A stretch of 55,716 bases of DNA from positions 1 to 55,716 of the IMG/VR virus record IMGVR_UViG_3300024265_000060, one strand, 5' to 3'. This document shows positions 41,185-47,973 of this stretch, piece by piece. This stretch comes from a virus. Under the pieces are notes generated by a model, which worked only from the letters and a program-made list of their open reading frames with translations, was not told the origin of the DNA and did not search any database. Position 1 is the stretch's first letter. Every line of letters begins with the position of its first letter. A program made the position numbers and the translations under genes.

Positions 41185-41563
41185 CACCCCCAACGTCCCC
41201 GTAACTCCTTTGGTTGCAACTTTTTGGGCAAAAATTTGTAGCTCGAACGGCTTGCAGGTCCCTCACTCATCCACGCACAGCCATGGGGGGGTCCGACCAC
41301 TTCATTTTGCTGCCCACCACCCCACCTCGTCAAGCTGGGAGGGAGGGGGCCGAGGCAGCGGATTCGAGTTCTACTCAATCCAAACCCTCAACATATAACC
41401 AGAACAGGCCGCCCAGCCTGAGACGAGCTTGGGCATAGCGAGAAAGCTGGGGTTGCTCACCAGATACGAGTAAGAGCAGGCAGATGACTTGGCTTTGACT
41501 CTGGAGTAGCAGAGTAACAGTGTAGAGTCTACTCATACTCTACCAACCTATCGAGGTGCTCCA
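41185..41563. other. Divergent intergenic region, possible origin/control
   Basis: These 379 bases contain no convincing gene. They include a hairpin at 41522-41543 (GTAGAGT and ACTCTAC) just before the rightward genes, and a second, bulged hairpin at about 41361-41382 (GGATTCGAGT and ACTCAATCC). Several AGTAG/AGAGTA-type short repeats lie at 41505-41545. The base skew of the + strand changes here from C-rich to G-rich. Rightward promoter boxes were not convincing. Confidence 0.5.
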
Positions 41564-41866
41564 ATGGAGCCGAAAGCTGATGTTGTGGCGGAGGCTCCGG
41601 CCTCCCAAGTTCCTTGTCCCTACCAGTTCGACATCAAGGAATGGACTTCCAAGGCGAACAACAAGAGCCTTTGGTTGGTCCTGAGCAAGAATGGGACGGA
41701 AGTCATGCGGCTGAAGCGGGCCGACGTGGCGGAACTGGGTCCGATTCTCACCAATAAGTTGTACGGTGAGAAGGCGTTGGAATTGCTGCGGAAGGCCAGC
41801 ATTGCGCTGGTTGCTTCGGGTGGCAATGCTAAGGCGGCGGAAAAGGTGGTTGCGACGATCACCTAA
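41564..41866 (+). CDS. First rightward gene, hypothetical
   Basis: The product has 100 residues. A Pro/Ala-rich start is followed by a mixed fold with FDIKEWTSKANNK and a helical, Ala/Lys-rich C-terminus. GAGGTG precedes the ATG. As the first gene after the control region it is probably expressed early. No family was recognised. Confidence 0.7.
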   Translation: MEPKADVVAEAPASQVPCPYQFDIKEWTSKANNKSLWLVLSKNGTEVMRLKRADVAELGPILTNKLYGEKALELLRKASIALVASGGNAKAAEKVVATIT

Positions 41867-41876
41867 GCCGGAGTTT

Positions 41877-41956
41877 GAGATGGGTGGGGAAACCTGCCCA
41901 TCTCTTCCGGGGCCAGTAGCTTGAGAAAGCTATTGACTCGGGGAGAGATAACCCCG
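41877..41956 (+). ncRNA. Three-hairpin RNA element
   Basis: Three perfect hairpins follow each other: GAGATGGG/CCCATCTC (41877-41904), AGTAGCTT/AAGCTATT closed by a GAGA tetraloop with a G-U pair (41915-41934), and CGGGG/CCCCG (41939-41956). They fill the gap between two genes, and the last ends just before the ribosome site of 41970. A leader or attenuator or a small RNA is possible. No long T run follows. Confidence 0.5.
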
Positions 41957-41969
41957 CAAGGGAGCGTGT

Positions 41970-42311
41970 ATGCACATCTGCAAGGGTGGCAAGCACGTCT
42001 CTGGTTGTTTGGAACGGCACTCTACGCCTCGCGTTAGGGCTTCGTGTAATCCTGTCTCGCAAGGGCGTGTTTGTAAGCGTCATGAAGCGCAGAAGGGGAT
42101 TGCGGAGCGGAACTCTAGGCGGGGGAATCCGCAGCGGTTTATGCGGGTAGAGCAGGCGAGCTATTACTGGTGGAATTGGAGGCGTACAACGATTTTCTCC
42201 GGTGATAAGGCAAACCGTGTCGTGACGATTGATCAGGTTGACGTGGCAAGAGCAGCGAAGGCCAGTGACAGGCGGCGAAGCTTTGAACGGGTGGTGTTGA
42301 CGATCAAGTAG
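41970..42311 (+). CDS. Basic hypothetical protein
   Basis: The product has 113 residues with GGGAG before the ATG. The first half contains CKGG, CLER, SCNPV and CKRH, a possible zinc site, with many Arg. The second half is Trp/Tyr-rich (YYWWNWRR) and then helical. Nucleic-acid binding is possible. Confidence 0.65.
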   Translation: MHICKGGKHVSGCLERHSTPRVRASCNPVSQGRVCKRHEAQKGIAERNSRRGNPQRFMRVEQASYYWWNWRRTTIFSGDKANRVVTIDQVDVARAAKASDRRRSFERVVLTIK

Positions 42312-42317
42312 TGTAGG

Positions 42318-42390
42318 AAAAGACAGAGCGTGTCGAGCTAGGGTGGCTTATTGAGAATCTGAACCCTAGTAGGCATTGCTCTGTCTTTTT
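42318..42390 (+). terminator. Nested-stem terminator
   Basis: AAAAGACAGAGC (42318-42329) pairs with GCTCTGTCTTTT (42378-42389), 12 bp, enclosing a second 7-bp stem (CTAGGGT/ACCCTAG). The 3' arm ends in five T. It follows the stop of 41970-42311. A terminator with a branched top, or a processed small RNA, fits. Confidence 0.75.
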
Positions 42391-42411
42391 GTGTGCTTAG
42401 GAGGTACTACG

Positions 42412-42546
42412 ATGCGGAAGGTTTCGCAAAAGCAACCAAGGAATTACTGTGCAGTTTGCAAGGTGCTTCGAAAGTGGAAGCACGGAGTCTGTAAGGTTTG
42501 CGAAAGTTGGAGAGACTTCAAAGGAACACTTCGATTCAAGAAGTGA
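42412..42546 (+). CDS. Mini zinc-ribbon protein
   Basis: The product has 44 residues with AGGAGG seven bases before the ATG. CAVC (13-16) and CKVC (27-30) form one ribbon inside a basic, Lys/Arg-rich peptide. It overlaps the next start by GTGA. Confidence 0.75.
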   Translation: MRKVSQKQPRNYCAVCKVLRKWKHGVCKVCESWRDFKGTLRFKK

Positions 42547-42668
42547 AGAGGTTTCGCAATGAAAGTTTCATGTACATTGCGGTAGTAGTTGTCCTTGTGG
42601 CGTGTGCAGGGCGTTTCATCGAGAAGTTTCGCAGGAGGCATGATGCTAACAATGAACCAGAAGCTTAG
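42543..42668 (+). CDS. Tiny membrane protein
   Basis: The product has 41 residues and starts at GTG overlapping the previous stop. A single hydrophobic helix (about 9-23, MYIAVVVVLVACA) lies between basic flanks. The coupled start supports it. The role is unknown. Confidence 0.6.
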   Translation: MKRFRNESFMYIAVVVVLVACAGRFIEKFRRRHDANNEPEA

Positions 42669-42819
42669 AGGAGTGGGATCGTTGCTCCATAAGCTCACGA
42701 TGGAGAATGAAAGGTTGAAGGCTACCAAAGTTAGGTTGTTGGTAGCAATAACAATCATGCAGAAGGAACGGACTTATGATCAATTACAAAGTCGCAAAGT
42801 TCATTCACGAAGAGGTTGA
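42640..42819 (+). CDS. Small leucine-zipper-like protein
   Basis: The product has about 59 residues. AGGAGG precedes two adjacent ATGs (42640 and 42643); the second has better spacing. Leu/Met occur in heptads over residues 10-40. It overlaps the Fic gene by 44 bases in another frame. Confidence 0.6.
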   Translation: MMLTMNQKLRGVGSLLHKLTMENERLKATKVRLLVAITIMQKERTYDQLQSRKVHSRRG

Positions 42820-43240
42820 AAGACAGGGGTTTCGGGTTGGGACTGCTATTCATACGCAAAGGTGTATTTGGATGGCTGATGCTTGGGAGTTTGGTGAGTC
42901 TATGCGTGCTATCTCAGGTTCGATTATCACAAGTGATATCGTAACGATAGGACATTATGTAGAGCCAGAAATCAACGCACGAGGATTCAGAAAAGTTGGC
43001 GTGTGTGTTGGTGATTGGACTGCACCGCATCAAGATGCTGTTCCGAGGTTGATTGAGGCTTGGTGTGAAGCGGTTAATGACGGAAGATTTACGCCGGATG
43101 AGGCTTATAAAGAGTTTGAGCTAATTCATCCGTTTGCAGATGGGAATGGTAGGACTGGGAAGATCATTCACAATATGCTTGGGAACACGATGGATGAGCC
43201 GGTGTTGGTGCAAGATTTCTTTGGTTGTGGTGTTCCTTAA
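42776..43240 (+). CDS. Fic-domain protein (AMP-transferase type)
   Basis: The product has 154 residues. The hallmark HPFADGNGRTGK (118-129) is nearly the Fic consensus HPFx(D/E)GNGRxxR. H118 is the base, D122 binds Mg and R126 binds phosphate. The final Arg is Lys129. Fic enzymes transfer AMP, or other phosphate-linked groups, from nucleotides to Ser, Thr or Tyr of target proteins. No (S/T)xxxE inhibitory helix was seen and no antitoxin gene is adjacent. A phage early protein of this kind could modify a host target. AAGGA precedes the ATG. Confidence 0.85.
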   Translation: MINYKVAKFIHEEVERQGFRVGTAIHTQRCIWMADAWEFGESMRAISGSIITSDIVTIGHYVEPEINARGFRKVGVCVGDWTAPHQDAVPRLIEAWCEAVNDGRFTPDEAYKEFELIHPFADGNGRTGKIIHNMLGNTMDEPVLVQDFFGCGVP

Positions 43241-43252
43241 GGAGAGTTCTCG

Positions 43253-43507
43253 ATGCTACTGAGAAGGTTTGATGTAGTGATGAGGTGCAGTAGACAATGT
43301 GAGTTGAAGCGGGCTGGGAGCGCGTCTGAGATGCGGCTTAGGTTGTTGGAGAAGGATGCGGAGAAACACGCGAAGAAGACGGGGCATGTTACGACTATGG
43401 AGTTTGATAGTCATGACATGGTAGTGAAGGGGTCTGTGGAGTTTTCGTGTGGTTGGGCGAGTAGGCCGCATGTTATGATGGGTTGTAGCGAGCAGCTTGC
43501 TTGTTGA
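43253..43507 (+). CDS. Hypothetical protein
   Basis: The product has 84 residues with AAGGAGAG upstream. A basic helical first half (RLRLLEKDAEKHAKK) precedes a His/Met/Cys-containing C-terminus. It may be a small regulator. No family was recognised. Confidence 0.6.
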   Translation: MLLRRFDVVMRCSRQCELKRAGSASEMRLRLLEKDAEKHAKKTGHVTTMEFDSHDMVVKGSVEFSCGWASRPHVMMGCSEQLAC

Positions 43508-43867
43508 AGGCATAGCCGTTCCTGCGGCTATTGAGCAGATGCGGTTCGTCGCGTAAGGATCGCCGAGTTGGACTAACTAGGGTGCTGTGCGTGAGATCGT
43601 ACAGGTGACGGCACTGAGGCTTAGTCAGCCTACCCTCAATCTAACCTTTCGGCGCAGATGACAACGCAGTCTGTTCACAACTGAGGACAGGAGAGAAGCG
43701 AGGATTACTCCAGCTTTATGATGGCTGCTGTAAGTGCTTCGCTTCTCTCCGCTCTTGAGTTGAGTTTGGTCGTGGTTTCACGACTGAAAGCTGAAGAATG
43801 TGAGGCTTGAGGGGGCAACTTGCGTTCTTCAGTCTTGAGTTGTGAGCTTTAAAAGAAGGGGAAAAGT
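43508..43867 (+). ncRNA. 360-base gap with multiple hairpins
   Basis: This stretch holds no convincing gene but many stems: ATAGCCG/CGGCTAT (43512-43531), GGAGAGAAGCGA/TCGCTTCTCTCC (12 bp, 43690-43750), GTCGTG/CACGAC (43769-43784) and CTGAAGAA/TTCTTCAG (43791-43832). It shares the 11-mer GGATCGCCGAG with the folded gap at 47315-47493. A structured small RNA or long leader for the next gene is likely. Confidence 0.5.
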
Positions 43868-44047
43868 ATGAAATTTGAAGAAATTTGCGCTGAAACGCTA
43901 TGTATTGTTGGAGAAGAAGACTACAAATGCACACTCTTCGAGGGGCATGTAAGAACACATGTGTATCAAGGTGATGGCCGAGCTTATATAAAAGGTAAGC
44001 TAATGGCGATTAACTATACAATACTTTGGGAAAGCAAAGAGGTTTGA
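43868..44047 (+). CDS. Small hypothetical protein
   Basis: The product has 59 residues with AAGGGG before the ATG. Mixed, with two early cysteines and a beta-rich rest, it is isolated between two folded gaps. No family was recognised. Confidence 0.65.
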   Translation: MKFEEICAETLCIVGEEDYKCTLFEGHVRTHVYQGDGRAYIKGKLMAINYTILWESKEV

Positions 44048-44305
44048 GCTTAAGGCTTCGCAAGTAACAAGGCTCGGCCATGGTGTTATCCGTGTAAGTC
44101 CGAGATGATTGCTTGCCGCCTTGAGGCTGCAATGGTGAGGCCACGTGGCTGTTGCAGACGAATACGTGGTTCGGTGGCGGTGAAGTTATTGTGTGAGGAC
44201 TCGCGGGTTCTCTTAGTAGCGTTACGGCGCTGCGCTTCGCCAGCGACACACTGGAGCCGAAGGTGTTCGGGCCGCCACTGATTCTTTTTCTTTGAGGAGG
44301 TTGGG
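44048..44305 (+). ncRNA. Folded leader with terminator-like end
   Basis: TCGGTGGCGG (44171-44180) pairs with CCGCCACTGA (44272-44281), 10 bp with one G-U, enclosing GTGTG/CACAC and CGCTG/CAGCG stems. TTCTTTTTCTTT follows, then the ribosome site of 44306. This is the layout of a transcription attenuator or 3' end of a small RNA. A 58-codon frame (44106-44281) is also open, so coding cannot be excluded. Confidence 0.5.
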
Positions 44306-44572
44306 ATGGCGCAGAGTGTGAAGGTTACAGGCACAGAAGTATCGAAGACGGTAAGCTGGACCGCTATCTGTACACATGGCGGCTTGACTGCGGCGAATGA
44401 CAAGCTTGGGCGCGAAGGATGCAGAAGAGTTCTGGCTACGTCAGACTATGCCCATTGCCTGGCAGAAGCTGTTCTCCACACCAAGAGCTACGAACACGAT
44501 ACGGCAGTTGCGGTTCAAGAGGTTACGGTCCACTGTATCGTGACTCCTTTGGAGAAATATAATGGAAAGTAA
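44306..44572 (+). CDS. Small hypothetical protein
   Basis: The product has 88 residues with GAGGAGG before the ATG. Beta-rich start, then several Cys and His (CTHGG, CRRV, HCLAEA, HCIV). It is the only ordinary gene after the attenuator-like leader and may be the controlled product. Unknown family. Confidence 0.65.
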   Translation: MAQSVKVTGTEVSKTVSWTAICTHGGLTAANDKLGREGCRRVLATSDYAHCLAEAVLHTKSYEHDTAVAVQEVTVHCIVTPLEKYNGK

Positions 44573-44666
44573 CATCAAAGAGTTCGTCAAGGAGTTGTTG
44601 GCTGGAGCTTTGTTGGTGTTGCTTGGGTGGGTTTGGTATTGGGTGTTGGTTACTGTGGGAGGTTGA
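44562..44666 (+). CDS. Tiny membrane protein
   Basis: The product has 34 residues and overlaps the end of the previous gene. After a charged start the rest is one helix rich in Leu, Val and Trp (LLAGALLVLLGWVWYWVLV). Its position just before another membrane gene suggests a small envelope group. Confidence 0.6.
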   Translation: MESNIKEFVKELLAGALLVLLGWVWYWVLVTVGG

Positions 44667-44667
44667 G

Positions 44668-44820
44668 ATGGCAGAGTCATTAATTATATTTGGAAGGTTA
44701 TTGCTATTTATCATTATCGTCTTAGGCATGAGTCTCGCTGAGCGCGGTAGTGTGCAACAGGTGCTGTGGGTTATAGCAATAATCTTAGTGTTGTTTCTTC
44801 CAGGAGGAGAGAAGAAATGA
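44668..44820 (+). CDS. Small membrane protein, two helices
   Basis: The product has 50 residues. Two hydrophobic helices (4-20 and 31-45) are joined by a charged turn. GGGAGG precedes the ATG. It overlaps the next start by ATGA. Confidence 0.65.
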   Translation: MAESLIIFGRLLLFIIIVLGMSLAERGSVQQVLWVIAIILVLFLPGGEKK

Positions 44821-44948
44821 GTAGAAAGAAAAAGCGCGGTGTTCCGTTGCCAAAGGGTTGGGCAAGGTTGTTGACGACGAAGTTGGCAATGGTGAGAGCG
44901 AAGCCGAAGAAGGCTGGGGCTGTGGTGATGGTTGCGAGGGTAAGATAA
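44817..44948 (+). CDS. Small basic peptide
   Basis: The product has 43 residues. Very rich in Lys and Arg (SRKKKRGV, RAKPKKAG), it could bind nucleic acid. The start overlaps the previous stop (ATGA) and GGAGG lies upstream. Role unknown. Confidence 0.65.
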   Translation: MSRKKKRGVPLPKGWARLLTTKLAMVRAKPKKAGAVVMVARVR

Positions 44949-45394
44949 TGGTTGCGAAACAACTGTGTGCGCTTTGCTGCTGCGCCTTTCACCGAACGGT
45001 GGTTTCAGGAGTTTGTAGCTGCGGAAATGAGGGTGATTTAGGGGTGTGCTTTCATACGTCCCCCCTTAGAAAGGTGAAGGAGGCTGTCGAAATGCGTCGA
45101 TGCGGAGATGGCACTAGGTGTTGTTGCGATACGCTGCACACGTGTCCTCCAAAACCGAAACCAACACGGGAACATTATATTCTTGTGAAGAGGGATGACC
45201 CGCGAAGGGTGCTACACAAGTATTATAGTGCGAAGTGTTTAGATTGCAGCCAAGTACATACTTATACCTACGACTTCGTTACGCCAACTGCGTCAGAAGA
45301 GTGGGGTGTGAAGCATCTAGAGGCGTCTTCGCGGTGCAAGTTGGTTACAGTGAATGTGTCAACTGATGAATCGTTTTCTAAGGTGATAAAATGA
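44948..45394 (+). CDS. Cys-rich hypothetical protein
   Basis: The product has 148 residues. The first 60 hold many cysteines (CALCCCAF, CSCG, CCCD), and CLDC lies further on. The rest is mixed. The start overlaps the previous stop (TAATG). Several zinc sites are possible. The frame is open upstream, and I chose the coupled start. Confidence 0.6.
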   Translation: MVAKQLCALCCCAFHRTVVSGVCSCGNEGDLGVCFHTSPLRKVKEAVEMRRCGDGTRCCCDTLHTCPPKPKPTREHYILVKRDDPRRVLHKYYSAKCLDCSQVHTYTYDFVTPTASEEWGVKHLEASSRCKLVTVNVSTDESFSKVIK

Positions 45395-45486
45395 AGCTCA
45401 TGTGCGGAGTTGAAGTCTTGCTGGTCGTTGGTCTGTTTGGGCTTTGCAAGAAGGCGTATTGTTATGCTTGTAGAGTTTTTAGATAG
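45391..45486 (+). CDS. Tiny Cys-containing membrane peptide
   Basis: The product has 31 residues with an ATGA-coupled start. Hydrophobic (VEVLLVVGLFGLC) with a basic, Cys-containing end (CKKAYCYAC). A short membrane peptide is likely. Confidence 0.5.
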   Translation: MKLMCGVEVLLVVGLFGLCKKAYCYACRVFR

Positions 45487-45655
45487 CAAGATATCTGTTC
45501 GAGCAAGCTTTGTTCCAAGGGATATCAGGCTAGGAGTCTGGTGGTTTGGGACAGTGGAGAAGATTTTCGTTACGGTGAACTTCCCATTTTGGGAAGCTTT
45601 ATTTGTTTGGAGGAGACGTGCGAAGTTACCCGAAGATTTTCGCGCTTGGACATAA
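45464..45655 (+). CDS. Small hypothetical protein
   Basis: The product has 63 residues. ATG 45464 was chosen; the frame is open further upstream. It is a Trp/Phe/Arg-rich, beta-type sequence (LGVWWFGTVEKIFVTV). Its end overlaps the RNA-ligase gene by 38 bases. Unknown function. Confidence 0.6.
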   Translation: MLVEFLDSKISVRASFVPRDIRLGVWWFGTVEKIFVTVNFPFWEALFVWRRRAKLPEDFRAWT

Positions 45656-46499
45656 AGCTGTCAAGGAGTTGCTTGATGGTGAGGTTGTTGTTCAAGAGAA
45701 GATTGATGGTAGTCAGTTTAGCTTTTGTTTGAAGAGTGGCAAGTTGGAGATGAGGAGCAAGGGGGCTGTTATTGATCCTGATGCGCCTCCAAGCTTGTTT
45801 AGCTCGGTGGTTGCAGGGATTAAAGAGATTCAGGATAAGCTGCATCCTGGTTGGAGTTATCGCGGGGAGCAGCTGAGTAAGCTGAAGCATAATACGATTG
45901 AGTATAAGAGGCTGCCAAAGCGGCATTTTGTGTTGTTTGACGTGGATACAGGAATGGAGGATTTCTTGACTCCACGAGAAATGCATGTTGAAGCGGAGCG
46001 GCTTGGGGTGTCGAGGGTTGCTTTGCTTGGGCAGTTTCCGGGGAAGATGTTGACGGAGAAGTTGATTGGAGAAATGATTGATGGGCCAAGTACGCTTGGT
46101 GGAGTTATTGAAGGGATTGTCATTAAGGCTTATGGGCGGTTTGGGGAAGATAAGAAAACGCTCATGGGGAAGTTTGTGAAGGAAGAGTTTAAGGAGGCTC
46201 ATAGGGCTGCTTGGAGTAAGACGAACCCGAGTGGGAAAGATGTTGTTCAGAAGTTGATTGAGGGGTTGAGGACTGAAGCTAGGTGGGAAAAGGCTGTTCA
46301 GCATCTTAGGGATGGTGGGTTCCTAGTAGATGAGCCAAAAGACATAGGGTTGCTGTTCAAAGAGGTCAATAGGGACGTTCTTGAGGAAGAAAAGAGCGAG
46401 ATCGAGGTGGTCTTGTTTAAGTGGGCTTGGAAAGATGTTTCAAGGGGGATTACGGCTGGGCTTGCTGAGTGGTATAAACGAGAGTTGATGAAGAGGTAA
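45618..46499 (+). CDS. RNA ligase, Rnl2-like
   Basis: The product has 293 residues. Motif I EKIDGSQFSF has the AMP-accepting Lys28. RSKG (motif Ia region), VIEGIVIKAYG (motif IV) and LMGKFVKEEFKE (motif V) follow in order, as in T4 Rnl2-type ligases that seal nicks in RNA. I chose GTG 45618 with GGAGG four bases upstream over the TTG at 45603. No polynucleotide kinase gene is present. Phage RNA ligases usually repair tRNA cut by host defences or process RNA. Several folded RNA gaps lie in the same unit. Confidence 0.9.
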   Translation: MRSYPKIFALGHKAVKELLDGEVVVQEKIDGSQFSFCLKSGKLEMRSKGAVIDPDAPPSLFSSVVAGIKEIQDKLHPGWSYRGEQLSKLKHNTIEYKRLPKRHFVLFDVDTGMEDFLTPREMHVEAERLGVSRVALLGQFPGKMLTEKLIGEMIDGPSTLGGVIEGIVIKAYGRFGEDKKTLMGKFVKEEFKEAHRAAWSKTNPSGKDVVQKLIEGLRTEARWEKAVQHLRDGGFLVDEPKDIGLLFKEVNRDVLEEEKSEIEVVLFKWAWKDVSRGITAGLAEWYKRELMKR

Positions 46500-46503
46500 G
46501 TTG

Positions 46504-46788
46504 ATGAGGGTTTTCTGCAAAAAGCCTCCGAAGATTGGGGAAACAGTGGTTTGGTTTGATTATGGACAGTCTTCCCAGGACGATTTTAAGCCTACTATGG
46601 AAACCAGAAAACTGCTTCTTGGCGTAGCCATGGATGTAGAAGGGCCTGAGAAATATGTAAAGATTATGGTAACAGAAGGATCGCCAAATATTGACAATGC
46701 ATACGTACCTGGAAGTGTTGTGTACTTATTCTGGGATGTATCGCTTCGAACAATCAAGGAGGTGGAAGATGCTAACGATGCCACATGA
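46504..46788 (+). CDS. Small 'FCK-PPK-GE' family protein
   Basis: The product has 94 residues. RVFCKKPPKIGETVVW at the start matches three further small proteins of this window (46978, 47494 and 52878). The C-terminus LRTIKEVED also matches the ends of two of them. A small beta barrel with a start-site Cys is likely. No function is known. Confidence 0.7.
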   Translation: MRVFCKKPPKIGETVVWFDYGQSSQDDFKPTMETRKLLLGVAMDVEGPEKYVKIMVTEGSPNIDNAYVPGSVVYLFWDVSLRTIKEVEDANDAT

Positions 46789-46978
46789 AGTAAAGTTGGA
46801 AAGAGGTTGTTCGAAGATGGAAAAGATGGGAAGTGGGAAGACGGCTAGGAAGCGGGCTTCGAAGCATAAAAAGCCCGCTAGGTGTCTTTGTGGGAGAGTT
46901 TTAGAGTGTTGCCAAGTGGCAATAGGAAATAGTATGTGTCAGTGCGGAGAGTTTAAGGGGCATTGCGGGGTGAATTGA
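46769..46978 (+). CDS. Basic Cys-rich mini-protein
   Basis: The product has 69 residues. A very basic first half (KTARKRASKHKK) precedes CLCG, CCQV and CQCG, one or two zinc sites. It overlaps both neighbours and has GGAGG upstream. Nucleic-acid binding is possible. Confidence 0.6.
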   Translation: MLTMPHEVKLERGCSKMEKMGSGKTARKRASKHKKPARCLCGRVLECCQVAIGNSMCQCGEFKGHCGVN

Positions 46979-47181
46979 TGAGAGAGGTTTTTTGTAGAAA
47001 GTTTCCAAAGGTTGGTGACACGGTTGTTTTGGACTGTGATGACCTTTACTTTAGGAGAACTGTAAGAGAGGTGGATGGAGCTAGGAGAAATTTATTGCTT
47101 AGTGGCCTGCTTATGTGGTCCAGTTGGAATGATACTTGGAATGGTGTGCGAATGCAGAAAGTTGTCTTGGTCAAAGATTAG
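46978..47181 (+). CDS. Small 'FCRKFPKVGD' family protein
   Basis: The product has 67 residues. The start REVFCRKFPKVGDTVV is nearly identical to that of 47494-47733. The end differs and appears shorter than in the relatives. It overlaps another open frame (47075-47314). A gene-duplication product. Confidence 0.7.
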   Translation: MREVFCRKFPKVGDTVVLDCDDLYFRRTVREVDGARRNLLLSGLLMWSSWNDTWNGVRMQKVVLVKD

Positions 47182-47314
47182 TCCATCTAGGATAATACAG
47201 TGGCCCGTAAGTGAGCTAGTAGAGGCTCAAATGGTTCTTATGTCGGCCCATAGATGGGCAAGGCAACAGGTAATTAAGGAAGCAGCTTGCGGGTTGAGGC
47301 GAGCGGACTTTTAG
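47075..47314 (+). CDS. Overlapping membrane-type small protein
   Basis: The product has 79 residues in a frame overlapping the previous gene by 107 bases. A hydrophobic start (IYCLVACLCGPVGMILGMV) is followed by a helical Ala/Arg/Glu part. AGAGAGG lies upstream of ATG 47075. Real expression is uncertain. Confidence 0.45.
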   Translation: MELGEIYCLVACLCGPVGMILGMVCECRKLSWSKISPSRIIQWPVSELVEAQMVLMSAHRWARQQVIKEAACGLRRADF

Positions 47315-47493
47315 ACTTCCGAAACGAGTCTCTCGGCCTGTTGCCGACTGAATGAGTGGCCGGGATATCGGCCTTTTGGCGAACCTAGTCCGTCTCGGAT
47401 CGCCGAGGATCTTCGGATCTGGAGTTTTCATGAGCGGTAACGTCTTTGCTGAAAGCACCGGCCCGGCCACTCTAAGTTTTCTTTGGAGGAAAG
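47315..47493 (+). ncRNA. Folded gap with 11-bp closing stem
   Basis: GAGTGGCCGGG (47354-47364) and CCCGGCCACTC (47462-47472) pair perfectly around about 97 bases with inner stems (CCGA/TCGG). TAAGTTTTCTTT follows, then the ribosome site of 47494. Two short hairpins (GACT/AGTC and TCGGC/GCCGA) precede it. Attenuator or small RNA. A 53-codon frame (47352-47513) is also open. Confidence 0.55.
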
Positions 47494-47733
47494 ATGCGAG
47501 AAGTTTTTTGTAAGAGATTTCCAAAGGTCGGTGATGAAGTTGTTTCGTTGGTGTGGCGGCTAGGTAGAGAGCGAGTTTGGTCGAGGGCGAGGGTTGTTGA
47601 GGTTGCGCCTCTAACGTCGCTACTGGTACGGTTGACACCAAACGGTTCTGAACTGTACGCAGTAGACCACGGACAACAGGTTTTCTGGTGGCGTTGGGGA
47701 GCCACTATGAGAATCGTGAAGAGGGTGGAATAA
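47494..47733 (+). CDS. Small 'FCKRFPKVGD' family protein
   Basis: The product has 79 residues. REVFCKRFPKVGDEVV at the start and TMRIVKRVE at the end are shared with the relatives at 46504, 46978 and 52878. A Trp/Arg-rich middle is present. TTTGGAGG precedes the ATG. Function unknown. Confidence 0.75.
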   Translation: MREVFCKRFPKVGDEVVSLVWRLGRERVWSRARVVEVAPLTSLLVRLTPNGSELYAVDHGQQVFWWRWGATMRIVKRVE

Positions 47734-47972
47734 TGGCGAAGAAGCTTATTCTTTGCAGGTCGGAGAAGCGGTGGAAAGCGTTGAAAGCTGGAGACTTGGT
47801 TGGGTGCTCAAGACAAGGAATGTCGATATCAACGCTTTCTGGTCAACAACATGATGGGTTTATCTCTTTTAGAATTTCTGATATTCACGGTAATGTTTAT
47901 GATATTGAAGGCAGAGCAATGTTGAGATGTCCTCTATGTGGCGTTCCAGTAGAGATAGATGTGGCTGAGTAA
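47733..47972 (+). CDS. Small protein with C-terminal CPLC
   Basis: The product has 79 residues. The start overlaps the previous stop (TAATG). It begins KKLILCRSEKRWKALKAGD, perhaps a distant relative of the FCK-FPK-GD family, and ends with CPLCGVPVEID, half a zinc ribbon. It ends two bases before the convergent regulator gene. Confidence 0.6.
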   Translation: MAKKLILCRSEKRWKALKAGDLVGCSRQGMSISTLSGQQHDGFISFRISDIHGNVYDIEGRAMLRCPLCGVPVEIDVAE

Positions 47973-47973
47973 G

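Noticed and set aside
41350-41400. tRNA-like segment with GATTCGAGT
   Set aside because: A T-arm-like piece is visible, but no acceptor stem, D arm or anticodon arm can be fitted.
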